Shown: piece by piece, positions 9,097 through 18,377 of the stretch
Position numbering within the stretch: the first letter of the stretch is position 1
Layout: each line of letters begins with the position of its first letter
The notes under the pieces: model-generated
The model's input: only the letters and a program-made list of their open reading frames with translations
What the model was told of the DNA's origin: nothing
Databases searched by the model: none
Assembly: GCF_003952385.1 (NCBI RefSeq)
Contig: NZ_CP034444.1
Span: 6,833,001 to 6,897,000 of the forward strand
DNA length: 64,000 nt
Direction of reading: 5' to 3'
Source of the DNA: Mesorhizobium sp. M1D.F.Ca.ET.043.01.1.1
Lineage (GTDB): Bacteria > Pseudomonadota > Alphaproteobacteria > Rhizobiales > Rhizobiaceae
Program-made: the position numbers and the translations under genes

Positions 9097-10485
9097 ATGG
9101 CCGGTTACGATTATGACCTTTTCGTCATCGGCGGCGGCTCCGGCGGGGTGAGGGCGGCCCGCGTTGCTGCCTCGCTCGGCAAGCGCGTCGCCATCGCCGA
9201 GGAATATCGCTACGGCGGCACCTGCGTCATCCGCGGCTGCGTGCCGAAGAAGCTCTATGTCTATGCCTCGCAGTTCCCCGAGCATTTTGCGGACGCGGCC
9301 GGCTATGGCTGGACGGTGCCCGAGGCGAGCTTCGACTGGCCGACACTGGTTGCCAACAAGGACAAGGAGATCGCCAGGCTGGAGGCGATCTATAAGAGGA
9401 ATGTGGATGGCGCGGGCGGCGAGACTTTCCATTCGCGCGCGGTGCTCGTGGACCAGCATGCCGTCTATCTGGCCGCCGAGGACCGCACCGTCACCGCGGA
9501 CCAGATCCTGATCGCCACGGGCGGCAGGCCGGCCCCTCATCCGGCACTTTCCGGCCACGAATATTGCATCTTCTCCAATGAGGCCTTCGATCTCAAGGAG
9601 CTGCCGAAGGCGATCATGATCGAGGGCGGCGGCTACATCGCGGTCGAATTCGCCAACATCTTTCACGGGCTCGGCGTGGAGACCACGCTTGTCTACCGTG
9701 GCCAGGAGATCCTCAGCCGCTTCGACATGGACCTTCGCCGCTCGCTGCATGAGACGATGGAGAAGAAGGGGATCAGGATCCTCTGCCACGCGGTGTCCGA
9801 ATGGGTGCGCAAGAACCCGGAAGGCAGGCTGGACGTGCTGCTTTCCAGCGGCCAGGCGCTGACGGTCGACCAGGTCATGCTGGCGATCGGCCGCATCCCG
9901 AATACTGAGAACATGGGGCTCGAGGGCGTCGGTGTGGAACTCGGCAAGACCGGCGCGATCGTCGTCGATGAATATTCCCGCACCAATATCGACAACATCT
10001 GGGCGATCGGCGACGTCACCCATCGGGTGCAGCTGACGCCGGTGGCGATTCACGAAGCGATGTGCTTCATCGAGACCGCCTTCAAGGGCAATCCGACATC
10101 AGCTGACCACGACACCATCCCGACGGCCGTGTTCTCGCAGCCGGAGATCGGCACGGTCGGCCTGTCAGAGGATGAAGCGGTCAAGCGCTTCGCGGATATC
10201 GAGGTCTATCGCGCTTCCTTCCGTCCGATGCGGCACACGCTGTCGGGCCGCGACGAGAAGATGCTGATGAAGCTGGTGGTCGACGGCGCTACGAGAAAGG
10301 TGCTCGGCGCCCATATTCTCGGTCCCGACGCCGGCGAGATGGCGCAGCTTCTCGGCATTCCGCTGAAGGCGGGGCTCACCAAGGACGATTTCGACCGCAC
10401 CATGGCCGTCCATCCGACCGCGGCAGAGGAACTCGTCACCATGTACAAGCCGACCTACCGCGTGAAGAACGGCGAGCGCGTCTGA
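9097..10485 (+). CDS. gor: Glutathione-disulfide reductase
   Basis: This 462-residue FAD-dependent disulfide reductase reduces GSSG with NADPH. The FAD-binding motif FVIGGGSGGVRAAR is at the N-terminus. The redox pair is C43/C48 in GGTCVIRGCVPKKL. An NADPH-binding Rossmann motif (IEGGGYIAVEFANI) lies mid-protein. The dimer-interface HPTAAEELV contains the catalytic His/Glu. ATG 9097 follows CAGGAG by eight bases. The upstream in-frame start at 9040 falls inside the terminator region and is rejected. Confidence 0.93.
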   Translation: MAGYDYDLFVIGGGSGGVRAARVAASLGKRVAIAEEYRYGGTCVIRGCVPKKLYVYASQFPEHFADAAGYGWTVPEASFDWPTLVANKDKEIARLEAIYKRNVDGAGGETFHSRAVLVDQHAVYLAAEDRTVTADQILIATGGRPAPHPALSGHEYCIFSNEAFDLKELPKAIMIEGGGYIAVEFANIFHGLGVETTLVYRGQEILSRFDMDLRRSLHETMEKKGIRILCHAVSEWVRKNPEGRLDVLLSSGQALTVDQVMLAIGRIPNTENMGLEGVGVELGKTGAIVVDEYSRTNIDNIWAIGDVTHRVQLTPVAIHEAMCFIETAFKGNPTSADHDTIPTAVFSQPEIGTVGLSEDEAVKRFADIEVYRASFRPMRHTLSGRDEKMLMKLVVDGATRKVLGAHILGPDAGEMAQLLGIPLKAGLTKDDFDRTMAVHPTAAEELVTMYKPTYRVKNGERV

Positions 10486-10505
10486 ACACGGCGTTGCGGA
10501 GCGGA

Positions 10506-10533
10506 ACCGCCGCCGGCAAAGGCCGGCGACGGT
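10506..10533. other. Hairpin between convergent gor and mgtE
   Basis: A 12-bp inverted repeat with one mismatch (ACCGCCGCCGGC / GCCGGCGACGGT, AAAG loop) lies between two convergent genes. It may help end transcription from both sides, but there is no clean T run on either strand. Confidence 0.45.
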
Positions 10534-10545
10534 GAGGCCAGGGTT

Positions 10546-11638
10546 TTAAAGCAAGGTGCCGCGCAGGATCACCAGCGCCACCGAGAAGTAGATGACCAGC
10601 CCGGTGACGTCGACCAGCGTGGCGACAAACGGCGCCGAGGCGCTGGCCGGGTCGAAGCCGATGCGCTTCAGCGCGAAAGGCAGCATCGAACCCGACAGCG
10701 AGCCGAAGGTGACGATACCGATCAGCGCCGCTCCCACGGTCGCCGCGATCAGCACCCAGTGCGGGCCATAGTCGTAGAAGCCGAAATACTGCCAGAGCGC
10801 GATGCGGGAGATGCCGACCATGCCGAGGATCGAGCCGAGCACCAAACCTGTCGGCAGCTCGCGCAAGGCGACACGCCACCAGTCGCGAAGGCCGATCTCG
10901 CGCAGCGCCAGCGCGCGGATCACCAGCGAGGTCGCCTGCGAGCCGGAATTGCCGCCCGAGCTCATGATCAGCGGGATGAAGAGGGTGAGCACGATCGCCT
11001 TCTCCAACTCGCCTTCATAGCTCTGCATTGCGTTCGCCGTCAGCATCTCGCTGAGGAACAATGCGCAGAGCCAGCCGGCCCGCTTCTGGATCATGGCGAG
11101 GAAGCCCATCTTCATATAGGGCTCGTCCAGCGCTTCCATGCCGCCGAAACGATGCACGTCTTCGGTCGTTTCCTCGACCATCGTGTCGATGATGTCGTCG
11201 ATGCTCACGATGCCGAGGATCTTGCCCTGATCCACAACCGGCACCGCGAGCAGGTCGTATTTGGAGATCGTCTGCGCCAGCGTTTCGCGATCGGTCAGCG
11301 GCGTGACCGTCACCGGCACGCGGTCCGGCGCCACCGACAGGATCGAGTCCTCCGGCTCGCCGGTAATCAGCCTGCGCAGGCCCGTCGCCCGCAGCAGAAG
11401 CTGCGTCTCCGGATCGGTGATGTAGATCGCATAGACGGTCTCGCGGGTGCGCTCGACCTTGCGGATGTAGTCGAGCGTGCGGCCGACGGTCCAGTCCGAA
11501 GGCACGCTGACGAACTCCGTCGTCATGATCGAGGCGGCGCTCTCTTCAGGATAGCCGAGAATCGGCGACGTGATCGTTGGCAAGAACACGGGCGACGGCG
11601 ACCGCTTCGTCGTCCAATACGGGTGCGAATTCGTTCAT
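10546..11638 (-). pseudogene. mgtE: Magnesium transporter MgtE lacking its N domain, 5' end out of frame
   Basis: Positions 11589-10546 encode a CBS pair (from about GYPEESAASIMTTEF) and the five-helix MgtE pore domain with GGNSGSQATSLVIRALA and FVATLVDVTG. The ~120-residue cytosolic N domain that normally precedes the CBS pair is missing. Upstream, an ATG at 11638 with a perfect AAGGAG starts a 30-codon frame (MNEFAPVLDDEAVAVARVL...) that ends in TGA just after the CBS part begins in another frame. The simplest reading is an internal deletion plus frameshift. The ORF beginning at GTG 11589 has no ribosome-binding site. A truncated channel could still be made from an internal start, so the pseudogene label is inference. 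Confidence 0.6.
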
Positions 11639-11918
11639 GGCTCACTCCTTGCCGTCCGGCAGGACGTGAGCCGTCAGGTCACGTCAAGGCGGACGGCGGT
11701 TGCGTTCGACTGTGACTGTCGCCAGGCATGGCGGGTTGACCTTTCTGCTCGCGGTTTCGAGAACTGAATTCTGCGAGCGGGCGCAACATAGGAGCGCGTT
11801 TTGCCGAGTCAATCGCGGAGAGTGCGGAAAATGAGCGAAGGGACGCCGGCTCGCGAGACTGTGATCGAGGGCCGCCATCGCGACATCGTGGCGGCCGATC
11901 AAAGGCTTGGTATGACTG

Positions 11919-13898
11919 CTATTTCTGCTTCAGCCGCCGGAAGCGCAGCCACTTATCCTCGGCCGGCCGGGGCTGCGCGAGGATGGTCGTGAGCTCGCGC
12001 GGCAGGGCGGGGGCCAGCGGCTTCTTGGTTGCGACGCCATCGGCGATCGCGACGACGCTGTGGTAGAATTCTTCACCGGAGAGCGACCGCGGCGGCACGG
12101 CCTCGTGCATCACGCTGATTACCGTGACATCGGGACAATTGGCCTTGATCGCTTCGTGGAAGGCGATCTTGCCGTCGGGATCGAGCGCGCCGGTCGCCTC
12201 GTCGAGGAACAATAGTCCGGGCTGCTGCAGGATGATGCGGGCGACCACCAGCTTCTGCTTCTGGCCGCCGGACAGGACCTGATCCCAAATCTTGCCCTCG
12301 CGGCTCTCATCGGTCAGATGCCCGATGAATTCGCCGAGGCCGGCTTTGTGGAGCGCCGCCGCCACATGCATGTCGGCGTGATCGTTCTCCGAGCCCGGCA
12401 GGCAGACCAATTGCTTCAGCGACACCTGCTGCAGCTTGACCTCCTGGGCGGCGTAGAAGCTCGTTACCCCTTCCGGGAAGACGATTGTGCCGCGGCCATA
12501 GGGCCACAGGCCGTTGATCGCCTTGATCAGCGAGGTCTTGCCGCAGCCGGACTCGCCTTTGAGAAATGTCCATTCGCCGCGACGGAAGCGCAGGTTGGCG
12601 GCGCTGAGGAAGGGCGTCGCGTCCTCGCCCTGATGCGCCAGCTCCAGCTTCTGGATGGTCAGGCCGAAGACAGGATTTTGCGCGGCGTAGCTGAAGTCCG
12701 AGCGACCGGTCTGGCGATAGAATTCCTGCGGCTGCTGGACGTTCTCGATGGCGTTGGCGAGCTCGGTCACGCGCTGGCTGTTGGCCCGGAGCGTCGCGAT
12801 CGCCGGCATGACATGGATGAACCACGAACACTGGCTGATCAGCTGGGCGACCATTTCGGAGCCGGTGATGTAACCTTTGAGGTCGAAGCCGTTGTGGATG
12901 AACGGCACGAGACCGGGTCCATAGGCGACGATACGGGCACCGATGAAGTTATAGATCAGCTCGAATGAAGTGTAGCTTGTGTTGACGACGTTCAGCCTTC
13001 CCCAGGTCTTGTCGATGTCGACATAAAGCTTGTCGTGCATCGACTTCTGCACATCCTCGCCATGCGAAGCGGCGACGTGGAAGCTGCGGCGCAGGAAGGT
13101 GATCAATTCGCCGCGATAGCTGCCCTCGGCCTGCTGCATGCGTATGTTCAGACGTTCAAGCAGCCCGCCGAGCTTGACCGCGATCCAGGTATTGAGCGGC
13201 ACATAGGTGGCGACCGCCAGGAAGGCCAGTACGGCGCTGCCATAGCTGCCAAGAAACTCCAGCCCTTTGACCTCCACCGAGGCTCCGATGAGGTTTTCGC
13301 CGACGAAATAGAGCGAGGTCGCCACACCCAGAACGCCCATGGCGAGACCGATCGCGCCGCCGGTCATGTCCTTGATCGATTCCTGGATGCGCTGGTCGAT
13401 GTTGTCAGGGGCGACGATGCCGCCGGCCACCGAGCCATGCTGGGCATGGAAATGGGTATGGTTGCCGTCGAGCAGCGCCCGGTTGAACTGGCTGTTCAGC
13501 CAGCCGCGCCATTTGCGGTGCAACGTCGTCGAAACAAGGTTGCGCACGCCGGTGAAGCCGGCGTCCTTGAGCACCACCAGCAGCACCAATATGCCGGCAT
13601 CAGTCAGCAGCGACTGCAACGGATTGGTGTTGGCGGCATCGTGGAAGAAGGCGATCGAGTTGACCAGTTCGCCCGATGCCATGGCAAACCACACGCCGGC
13701 CTTGCTGGAGAGCGCCGTCAGCAGCGCGATGACGAGGGTGAGGGTCCAGGCTTCCTTCCAGCGGTCGGAGAACCAGTAGGCCCGCATCAGCCCCCAGAAA
13801 GTACGCATCGACGATACCGGCGTCAGGGGCGAGGACTTTGCCGCCTCGCCGAATGTTTGCTCCGGTACTGTACGTCGCGGTCTGCCGACCCGAATCAC
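11919..13898 (-). CDS. BacA/BclA-like ABC transporter (fused permease and ATPase)
   Basis: The N-terminal ~380 residues form an SbmA/BacA-type membrane domain with several hydrophobic spans. The C-terminal ~230 residues form an ABC ATPase: Walker A GESGCGKTSLIKAI, signature LSGGQKQKL, Walker B LLFLDEATGALD. This fusion architecture is that of BclA of Bradyrhizobium and YddA-type proteins, which move peptides such as plant NCR or bleomycin-like compounds across the inner membrane. The substrate here is unknown. The start is uncertain: GTG 13898 (GGCGGGA just upstream) is chosen. TTG 13910 and ATG 13808 are alternatives, the last beginning MRTFWGLMRAYW. Confidence 0.8.
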   Translation of the reverse strand: MIRVGRPRRTVPEQTFGEAAKSSPLTPVSSMRTFWGLMRAYWFSDRWKEAWTLTLVIALLTALSSKAGVWFAMASGELVNSIAFFHDAANTNPLQSLLTDAGILVLLVVLKDAGFTGVRNLVSTTLHRKWRGWLNSQFNRALLDGNHTHFHAQHGSVAGGIVAPDNIDQRIQESIKDMTGGAIGLAMGVLGVATSLYFVGENLIGASVEVKGLEFLGSYGSAVLAFLAVATYVPLNTWIAVKLGGLLERLNIRMQQAEGSYRGELITFLRRSFHVAASHGEDVQKSMHDKLYVDIDKTWGRLNVVNTSYTSFELIYNFIGARIVAYGPGLVPFIHNGFDLKGYITGSEMVAQLISQCSWFIHVMPAIATLRANSQRVTELANAIENVQQPQEFYRQTGRSDFSYAAQNPVFGLTIQKLELAHQGEDATPFLSAANLRFRRGEWTFLKGESGCGKTSLIKAINGLWPYGRGTIVFPEGVTSFYAAQEVKLQQVSLKQLVCLPGSENDHADMHVAAALHKAGLGEFIGHLTDESREGKIWDQVLSGGQKQKLVVARIILQQPGLLFLDEATGALDPDGKIAFHEAIKANCPDVTVISVMHEAVPPRSLSGEEFYHSVVAIADGVATKKPLAPALPRELTTILAQPRPAEDKWLRFRRLKQK

Positions 13899-14407
13899 GA
13901 TCCCGCCCAAACCTTTCTTGTTTTGTTACACATGGTAACACCAATTGATCATTTTCCATTAATTTTCTGCCACCGAATGTGAACACGGTTACCCGGCGTG
14001 GCGCGAGGGCAACAGAACCGCCTCGCCGGTCGGGGGCTCGTGGCGCGGATTCTATTTTTTATTTCAGTTGGTTGGGGCAGGGACCCGGAGTCCGGTGCGG
14101 CTTTCCCCTGGGGAAAGCAAAAACACGGGTTTGTGAATGGAAATGACATGCCGGTCCGCCGTTTTAGCGACCGGAGGGGAATGCACGGACCCAAAAGCAG
14201 CCCGCTCCCAGTCTCGTTCGGGCACCCCTGAATCACCTCTTCCAGCGCTGCGAAATTTCCGGAAATAGCTTTGGTGGCGAATCGTGTTTGTCGATTGCCG
14301 CGCTGCCGCTGAAGCGGACGGGCCCGACCGGGGCGATGGGCTGGCGTTGACAATTTTGTCCCCCAGAGGTCGAATCTGCGCGGCTTCGCATAGAGGGGGG
14401 ATCAACG
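13899..14407. other. 509-bp divergent intergenic region
   Basis: The region lies between the ABC transporter and the DUF6636-like gene, transcribed away from each other. The only structure I note is a near-perfect hairpin GCTTTCCCC/GGGGAAAGC around 14099-14119, which has no T tract. I see no gene. Confidence 0.5.
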
Positions 14408-14842
14408 ATGTCTATACGGATGTTTTCGGCCGCGATGCTCGCAGTGTTCGCCTGGCTGCCGCAGGCACATGCCGGCAATCAGACCATTCCAGCCGACGCG
14501 GAAGGCCAGATCGAATTCAACACGCCGTCCGGCAATATCGGCTGCATCTACACGCCGAAGGGCGGCACCAGCACCTACCAGCCGCAGGACGGCGGACCGG
14601 AGCTTTCCTGTTCCCGTGTCGAGCCGAGCTACGTGACGGTGATCCTGGGGCCGAAAGGGCCGGCGACGCTTATCAAGAACCCCGGCGAGCAGGGCTGCTG
14701 CGGCGATGTGACCAAGCTTGGCTACGGCAACAGCTGGAGCAAGGGGTCATTCACTTGCCTGTCGTCGAAGAAGGGATTGACCTGCACGAGCAGCAGCGGC
14801 CACGGCTTCTTCGTCAGCAAGGCGAAGGTGACGGTGAAATAG
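14408..14842 (+). CDS. Secreted DUF6636-like protein
   Basis: The 144-residue protein has a signal peptide (FSAAMLAVFAWLPQAHAG) and a compact Cys-rich domain. It begins IEFNTPSGNIGCIY and continues with ELSCSRVE, YGNSWSKGSFTC, GLTCTSSSGHGFF and a final beta strand. That pattern resembles the DUF6636 family; function is unknown. The mature part has several Cys residues, probably disulfide-bonded in the periplasm. A GGGGGG run lies seven bases before the ATG. Its neighbour on the other strand is a DsbA-like oxidoreductase, ending 3 bases away. Confidence 0.75.
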   Translation: MSIRMFSAAMLAVFAWLPQAHAGNQTIPADAEGQIEFNTPSGNIGCIYTPKGGTSTYQPQDGGPELSCSRVEPSYVTVILGPKGPATLIKNPGEQGCCGDVTKLGYGNSWSKGSFTCLSSKKGLTCTSSSGHGFFVSKAKVTVK

Positions 14843-14844
14843 TC

Positions 14845-15525
14845 TTAACCCGCGATTTCGAGCTCGCCGCGCGCCTTGGCCTGGGCGACCTGGCGGATAG
14901 CGTCGGCAAGCGTGTCAGCGTCCTGCGCGCCCATCACGGCGTATTTGCCTTCGAGCAGGAAGCAGGGCACGCCGGTGATGCCCATGCGCGAGGCGGTGGC
15001 GATCTCGTTGCGCACGGCCTCGACATCGGCGTCGGTCGGCAGCAGCGTCTCGACCACCGAAGCGTCCATGCCGGCCTCGCTGGCCGCCTCGACCAACACG
15101 GCATGGTCGCCGAGATTGGCGCCTTCCTCGAAATTCAGCTGGAAGAGCCGGCGCACCAGGCGGTTCTGCACGTCCTCGCCGGCGGCGCCCGCCCAGCGGA
15201 TGACGCGGTGCGCGTCCAGCGTGTTAGGCGCGACCTTGATGGCGCCGAAGGCGAAATGGATGCCTTCCGCTTCGCCGAGCGGTTCGATGCGCGCATGGAT
15301 CTGGCGGATGCGCTCCTCGCTGCCGAATTTGCCCAGCATGTATTCGCGGCGATCCATGCCGCCTTGCGGAATGGTTGGATCGAGCTGAAACGGCCGCCAG
15401 CGCACATGCACGTCGATATCGCCGGCAGCTGCGATCGCCATGTCCAGCCGCTTCTGGCCGATGAAGCACCAGGGGCAGACCACATCGGACACCACATCGA
15501 CAGTGATGGAGTTCTCGGCACTCAT
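14845..15525 (-). CDS. DsbA-family (FrnE-like) thiol oxidoreductase
   Basis: The 226-residue thioredoxin-fold protein has the redox motif C17-P-W-C20 (VVCPWCFIG) near the N-terminus, a helical insertion, and the cis-Pro loop GITGVPCFLLEGKY. This matches the cytoplasmic FrnE/YwbO branch, since no signal peptide is present. It probably isomerises or reduces thiols of unknown partners. AGGAG precedes the ATG by seven bases. It lies 39 bp downstream of the peptide-binding protein gene on the same strand, so co-transcription is likely. Confidence 0.88.
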   Translation of the reverse strand: MSAENSITVDVVSDVVCPWCFIGQKRLDMAIAAAGDIDVHVRWRPFQLDPTIPQGGMDRREYMLGKFGSEERIRQIHARIEPLGEAEGIHFAFGAIKVAPNTLDAHRVIRWAGAAGEDVQNRLVRRLFQLNFEEGANLGDHAVLVEAASEAGMDASVVETLLPTDADVEAVRNEIATASRMGITGVPCFLLEGKYAVMGAQDADTLADAIRQVAQAKARGELEIAG

Positions 15526-15564
15526 GCTCGTCTCCTGCTTGATCCGTGTCAGGGTGGGGTTTCG

Positions 15565-17385
15565 TCAGTTGGGCTTTCGCCACCATGTCGGCAGCTGATA
15601 GCCAAATATGGGGGTCTTTTGCGGATGTTCCAGATAGCCCCAGTAAGCGAGCCACTGCTGCGTGTTGTATTGCATCGGCACGATGTAGTTGCCGGAGATG
15701 AGCAGCCGGTCGAGAACGCGCACTGCGGCGACATAGTCTTCCTTGACGCGGGCATTCAGCATCGCGTTGATCGCCGCGTCGATCGCGGGATCGGCCACGC
15801 CCGCCAGGTTGAATGAACCCTCCTGCTTGGCCGCGACAGATCCCCAACGCCCGACCTGCTCGCTGCCGGGCGACAGCGAATTGTTGAAGCCGCTCGTGCC
15901 GATGAGGACCTCGAAGTCGAACCGCTGCTTGCGCGACTGGATCTGATCTCCGTCGAGGCCGCGGATGGTGACGTCGATGCCGATCTTCTCCAGCGTGCGC
16001 TGATAAAGGGCTGCAAGCCGCTCCTCGTCCTGCGACGACGTCAGGATTTCGAAGCCGAAGGGATTGCCTTGAGGATCGAGCATTCTGCCGTCCTCCACTC
16101 GATAGCCGGCGCCTTTCAGGAGTTCGAAGGCTGCTCGCAACACCTTGCGGTCCTGGCCGGACCCGTCGGTGACCGGCGGCCGCCAGGTGCCGTCCATCAC
16201 CTCGACCGGCACGCGGCCGGGGTAGGGGGCAAGGAGCGCCTTCTCGCGATCGTCGGCAGGATGGCCGAGCGCGGAGAGATCGGAGTTCTGCCAGAAGCTC
16301 ATGGTGCGGTTGAACTTGCCGGCGAACAGGTTCTTGTTCGCCCACTCGAAGTCGTAGAGCATGCCGAGCGCGCGCCGCACGAGCGGATTGGAAAACTTCG
16401 GCAGCCTGGTGTTGAACAGGAATCCCGTCACCACGGGCGGAATGCCCGTGTCGAAATATTCCTGCTTCACATCGCCCTTGCGGAAGGCCGGGAAGTCGAT
16501 ATCGCGGTCGCGCTTGACCGGATCGGTCTCGTCGTCGAGGGCGCAGATGCCTTTCTTGAAGGCTTCCGTCTTGGCGTTGGCGTTGAGGAAATACTCGATG
16601 GTGATCCGGTCGAAATTGTCGAAGCCGCGCTTCGAGGGGATGTCCTTGCCCCAGTAATCGGGATTGCGCTTGAAGACGATGCGCTGGCCGGGTTGCACCT
16701 TGTCTACCGTGTAGGGGCCGCTGCCGATCAGCGGTTTCAACGTGGTCTTGTCGAAAGTGTCCTTGTCGAAGGCGTGCTCGGGGATGATCGGCGTCAGCGC
16801 GATGATCAGCGGAAATTCGCGATTGGCCTTGTCGTTGAAGGTGAATTTCACGCTGTGGTCGCCGGTCTTCTCCAGCTTGGCGATCATGCTCATGCGGTCG
16901 CTGTAGGGAGGGCGGCCGCTGTCGGTGAAGACATCGTAGGTGAACAGCACGTCCTCCGGCGTCACCGGCTGGCCATCCGACCATTTGGCATTCGGATTGA
17001 GATGAAACTCGATGCTCTTGCGTTCCGGATCCATGTCGGCGCTGTCGGCGAGCAGGCCATAGAGGCTGAACGGCTCGTTGTAATTGCGCTGCATCAGCGG
17101 CTCGAAGACGAGGTTGCCGTAGACCGTGTCGATCATGCCGCGCGCGGTGGTGCGCAAGCTCTTCAGGATGAAAGGATTGAGATTGTCGAAACTGCCGACG
17201 ACGCAATAGGTGACGTTGCCGCCCTTCGGCGCATCTGGATTGACGTAGTCGAAATGCTGATAGTCCGCAGGCAGCGCCGGTTCGCCCTGCATGGCGATGC
17301 CGTGCCTCGGTTCCGACAAAGCCGGAAGCAGCGAGAGGGCCAGAAACGAGGTCGCGGCGATGAGCCGAACGAGAACGCGGTCCAT
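15565..17385 (-). CDS. Periplasmic peptide-binding protein, SBP family 5 (YejA-like)
   Basis: The 606-residue protein has a Sec signal (LVRLIAATSFLALSLLPAL) and the family 5 extracellular binding fold. Landmarks are YVNPDAPKGGNVTY, YGNLVFEPLMQRNYNEPFS, a WSDGQPVTPEDVLFTYDVF block and the late YIVPMQYNTQQWLAYW. The length and N-terminal signature fit YejA-type oligopeptide or microcin C receptors. No permease or ATPase genes lie next to it, so it must use a transporter encoded elsewhere. AAGGAG precedes the ATG by seven bases. The DsbA-like gene follows in the same direction. Confidence 0.88.
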   Translation of the reverse strand: MDRVLVRLIAATSFLALSLLPALSEPRHGIAMQGEPALPADYQHFDYVNPDAPKGGNVTYCVVGSFDNLNPFILKSLRTTARGMIDTVYGNLVFEPLMQRNYNEPFSLYGLLADSADMDPERKSIEFHLNPNAKWSDGQPVTPEDVLFTYDVFTDSGRPPYSDRMSMIAKLEKTGDHSVKFTFNDKANREFPLIIALTPIIPEHAFDKDTFDKTTLKPLIGSGPYTVDKVQPGQRIVFKRNPDYWGKDIPSKRGFDNFDRITIEYFLNANAKTEAFKKGICALDDETDPVKRDRDIDFPAFRKGDVKQEYFDTGIPPVVTGFLFNTRLPKFSNPLVRRALGMLYDFEWANKNLFAGKFNRTMSFWQNSDLSALGHPADDREKALLAPYPGRVPVEVMDGTWRPPVTDGSGQDRKVLRAAFELLKGAGYRVEDGRMLDPQGNPFGFEILTSSQDEERLAALYQRTLEKIGIDVTIRGLDGDQIQSRKQRFDFEVLIGTSGFNNSLSPGSEQVGRWGSVAAKQEGSFNLAGVADPAIDAAINAMLNARVKEDYVAAVRVLDRLLISGNYIVPMQYNTQQWLAYWGYLEHPQKTPIFGYQLPTWWRKPN

Positions 17386-17681
17386 GACCGTCTCCTTGCC
17401 GGGCAGCTTGGTGATTCGACACGCACCCTAGAGCATTTCGCCCCCCGATTGAATCGGCGCGCGCCGGTGGAAACCGGGTTCAGCCGGTGCATCGCAAATC
17501 GAGCTTCGTTCAGCGAGGAGAAACCTGGAAGAAATCCCGGAAACCGGGCTGGATTCGGCGTCGCTGGCAGTGTAACACGCGCTCCGAAGTCATGCTGTTG
17601 CCTCATTTGGGCAACAGGTAGCGGGACCACACGGCAGCAAGAAGCCGGTCCCCGGGATCATTTGAGAGGAAAGTGCACCAT

Positions 17682-18302
17682 ATGACGAGCAACGCGTATC
17701 GCCTTTCGGTGCTGGCCGCAGGCGTGGTCGGTGTCCTGGGCGCCGGGCTTTTCACCGCTTCGGCACAGCAGCAGCCGCAGATTCCGCAGGGCTGGTTCAA
17801 GGCCTGCACCAAGCAGGAAGACGTCGACATCTGCAACGTGCAGAACATCGTCACCGCCGGCAATGGCCAGCTCGTCACCGGCGTCAGCCTGATCGAGCTC
17901 AAGGGCAAGGTGAACCGCAAGGTGTTCCAGGTCACGGTCCCGACCGGCCGCCTCGTTCCTCCGGGCATCGGCCTGCAGATCGATGCCGGCAAGGCGCAGA
18001 AGCTCGACTATGTGATCTGCTTCCCGGATCGCTGCGTGGCCGAAGTGCCGCTGACCGACCAGCTTGTCGCGTCCTTCAAGAAGGGCCAGCAGATCACGCT
18101 CACCTCGGTCAATTTCCAGAACCAGCCGAACCCGATCAAGGTTGCGCTGACCGGCTTCAGCGGCGCCTATGACGGCCCGCCGCTGCAGCAGTCGGACATC
18201 GAGGACCGGCAGAAGAAGCTGCAGGACTTCGTCGCCAAGAACAATCAGGACTTCGCCAAGAAGCTCAAGGAAGAGCAGGACAAGGCGAAGACCGCCAACT
18301 GA
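17682..18302 (+). CDS. Invasion-associated locus B (IalB) family protein
   Basis: The 206-residue product has a signal peptide (LAAGVVGVLGAGLFTASAQ) and the IalB core: WFKACTKQEDVDICNVQNI, then VPTGRLVPPGIGLQID, YVICFPDRCVAEVPL and a helical, charged tail rich in Lys/Gln. Two Cys pairs fit periplasmic disulfides. The family is named from Bartonella and is widespread in rhizobia; its biochemical role is unclear. ATG 17682 is 11 bases after GAGAGGA. GTG 17673 is too close to that site. Confidence 0.88.
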   Translation: MTSNAYRLSVLAAGVVGVLGAGLFTASAQQQPQIPQGWFKACTKQEDVDICNVQNIVTAGNGQLVTGVSLIELKGKVNRKVFQVTVPTGRLVPPGIGLQIDAGKAQKLDYVICFPDRCVAEVPLTDQLVASFKKGQQITLTSVNFQNQPNPIKVALTGFSGAYDGPPLQQSDIEDRQKKLQDFVAKNNQDFAKKLKEEQDKAKTAN

Positions 18303-18332
18303 TCGCCGGAGCGGTTTCTCCAGCATGAAAGA

Positions 18333-18358
18333 AGCGGGGCGATTGCCCCGCTTTTTTG
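18333..18358 (+). terminator. Terminator after the IalB-like gene
   Basis: An eight-bp stem AGCGGGGC / GCCCCGCT with a GATT loop is followed by TTTTTT. It may also serve the convergent hspQ gene. Confidence 0.9.
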
Positions 18359-18377
18359 TTGCCTGCTGTTCAGCCTT

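Noticed and set aside
16069..17685. 538-residue frame opposite the peptide-binding protein gene
   Set aside because: It is the antisense shadow of a clear family 5 binding protein; composition is typical of high-GC antisense frames.
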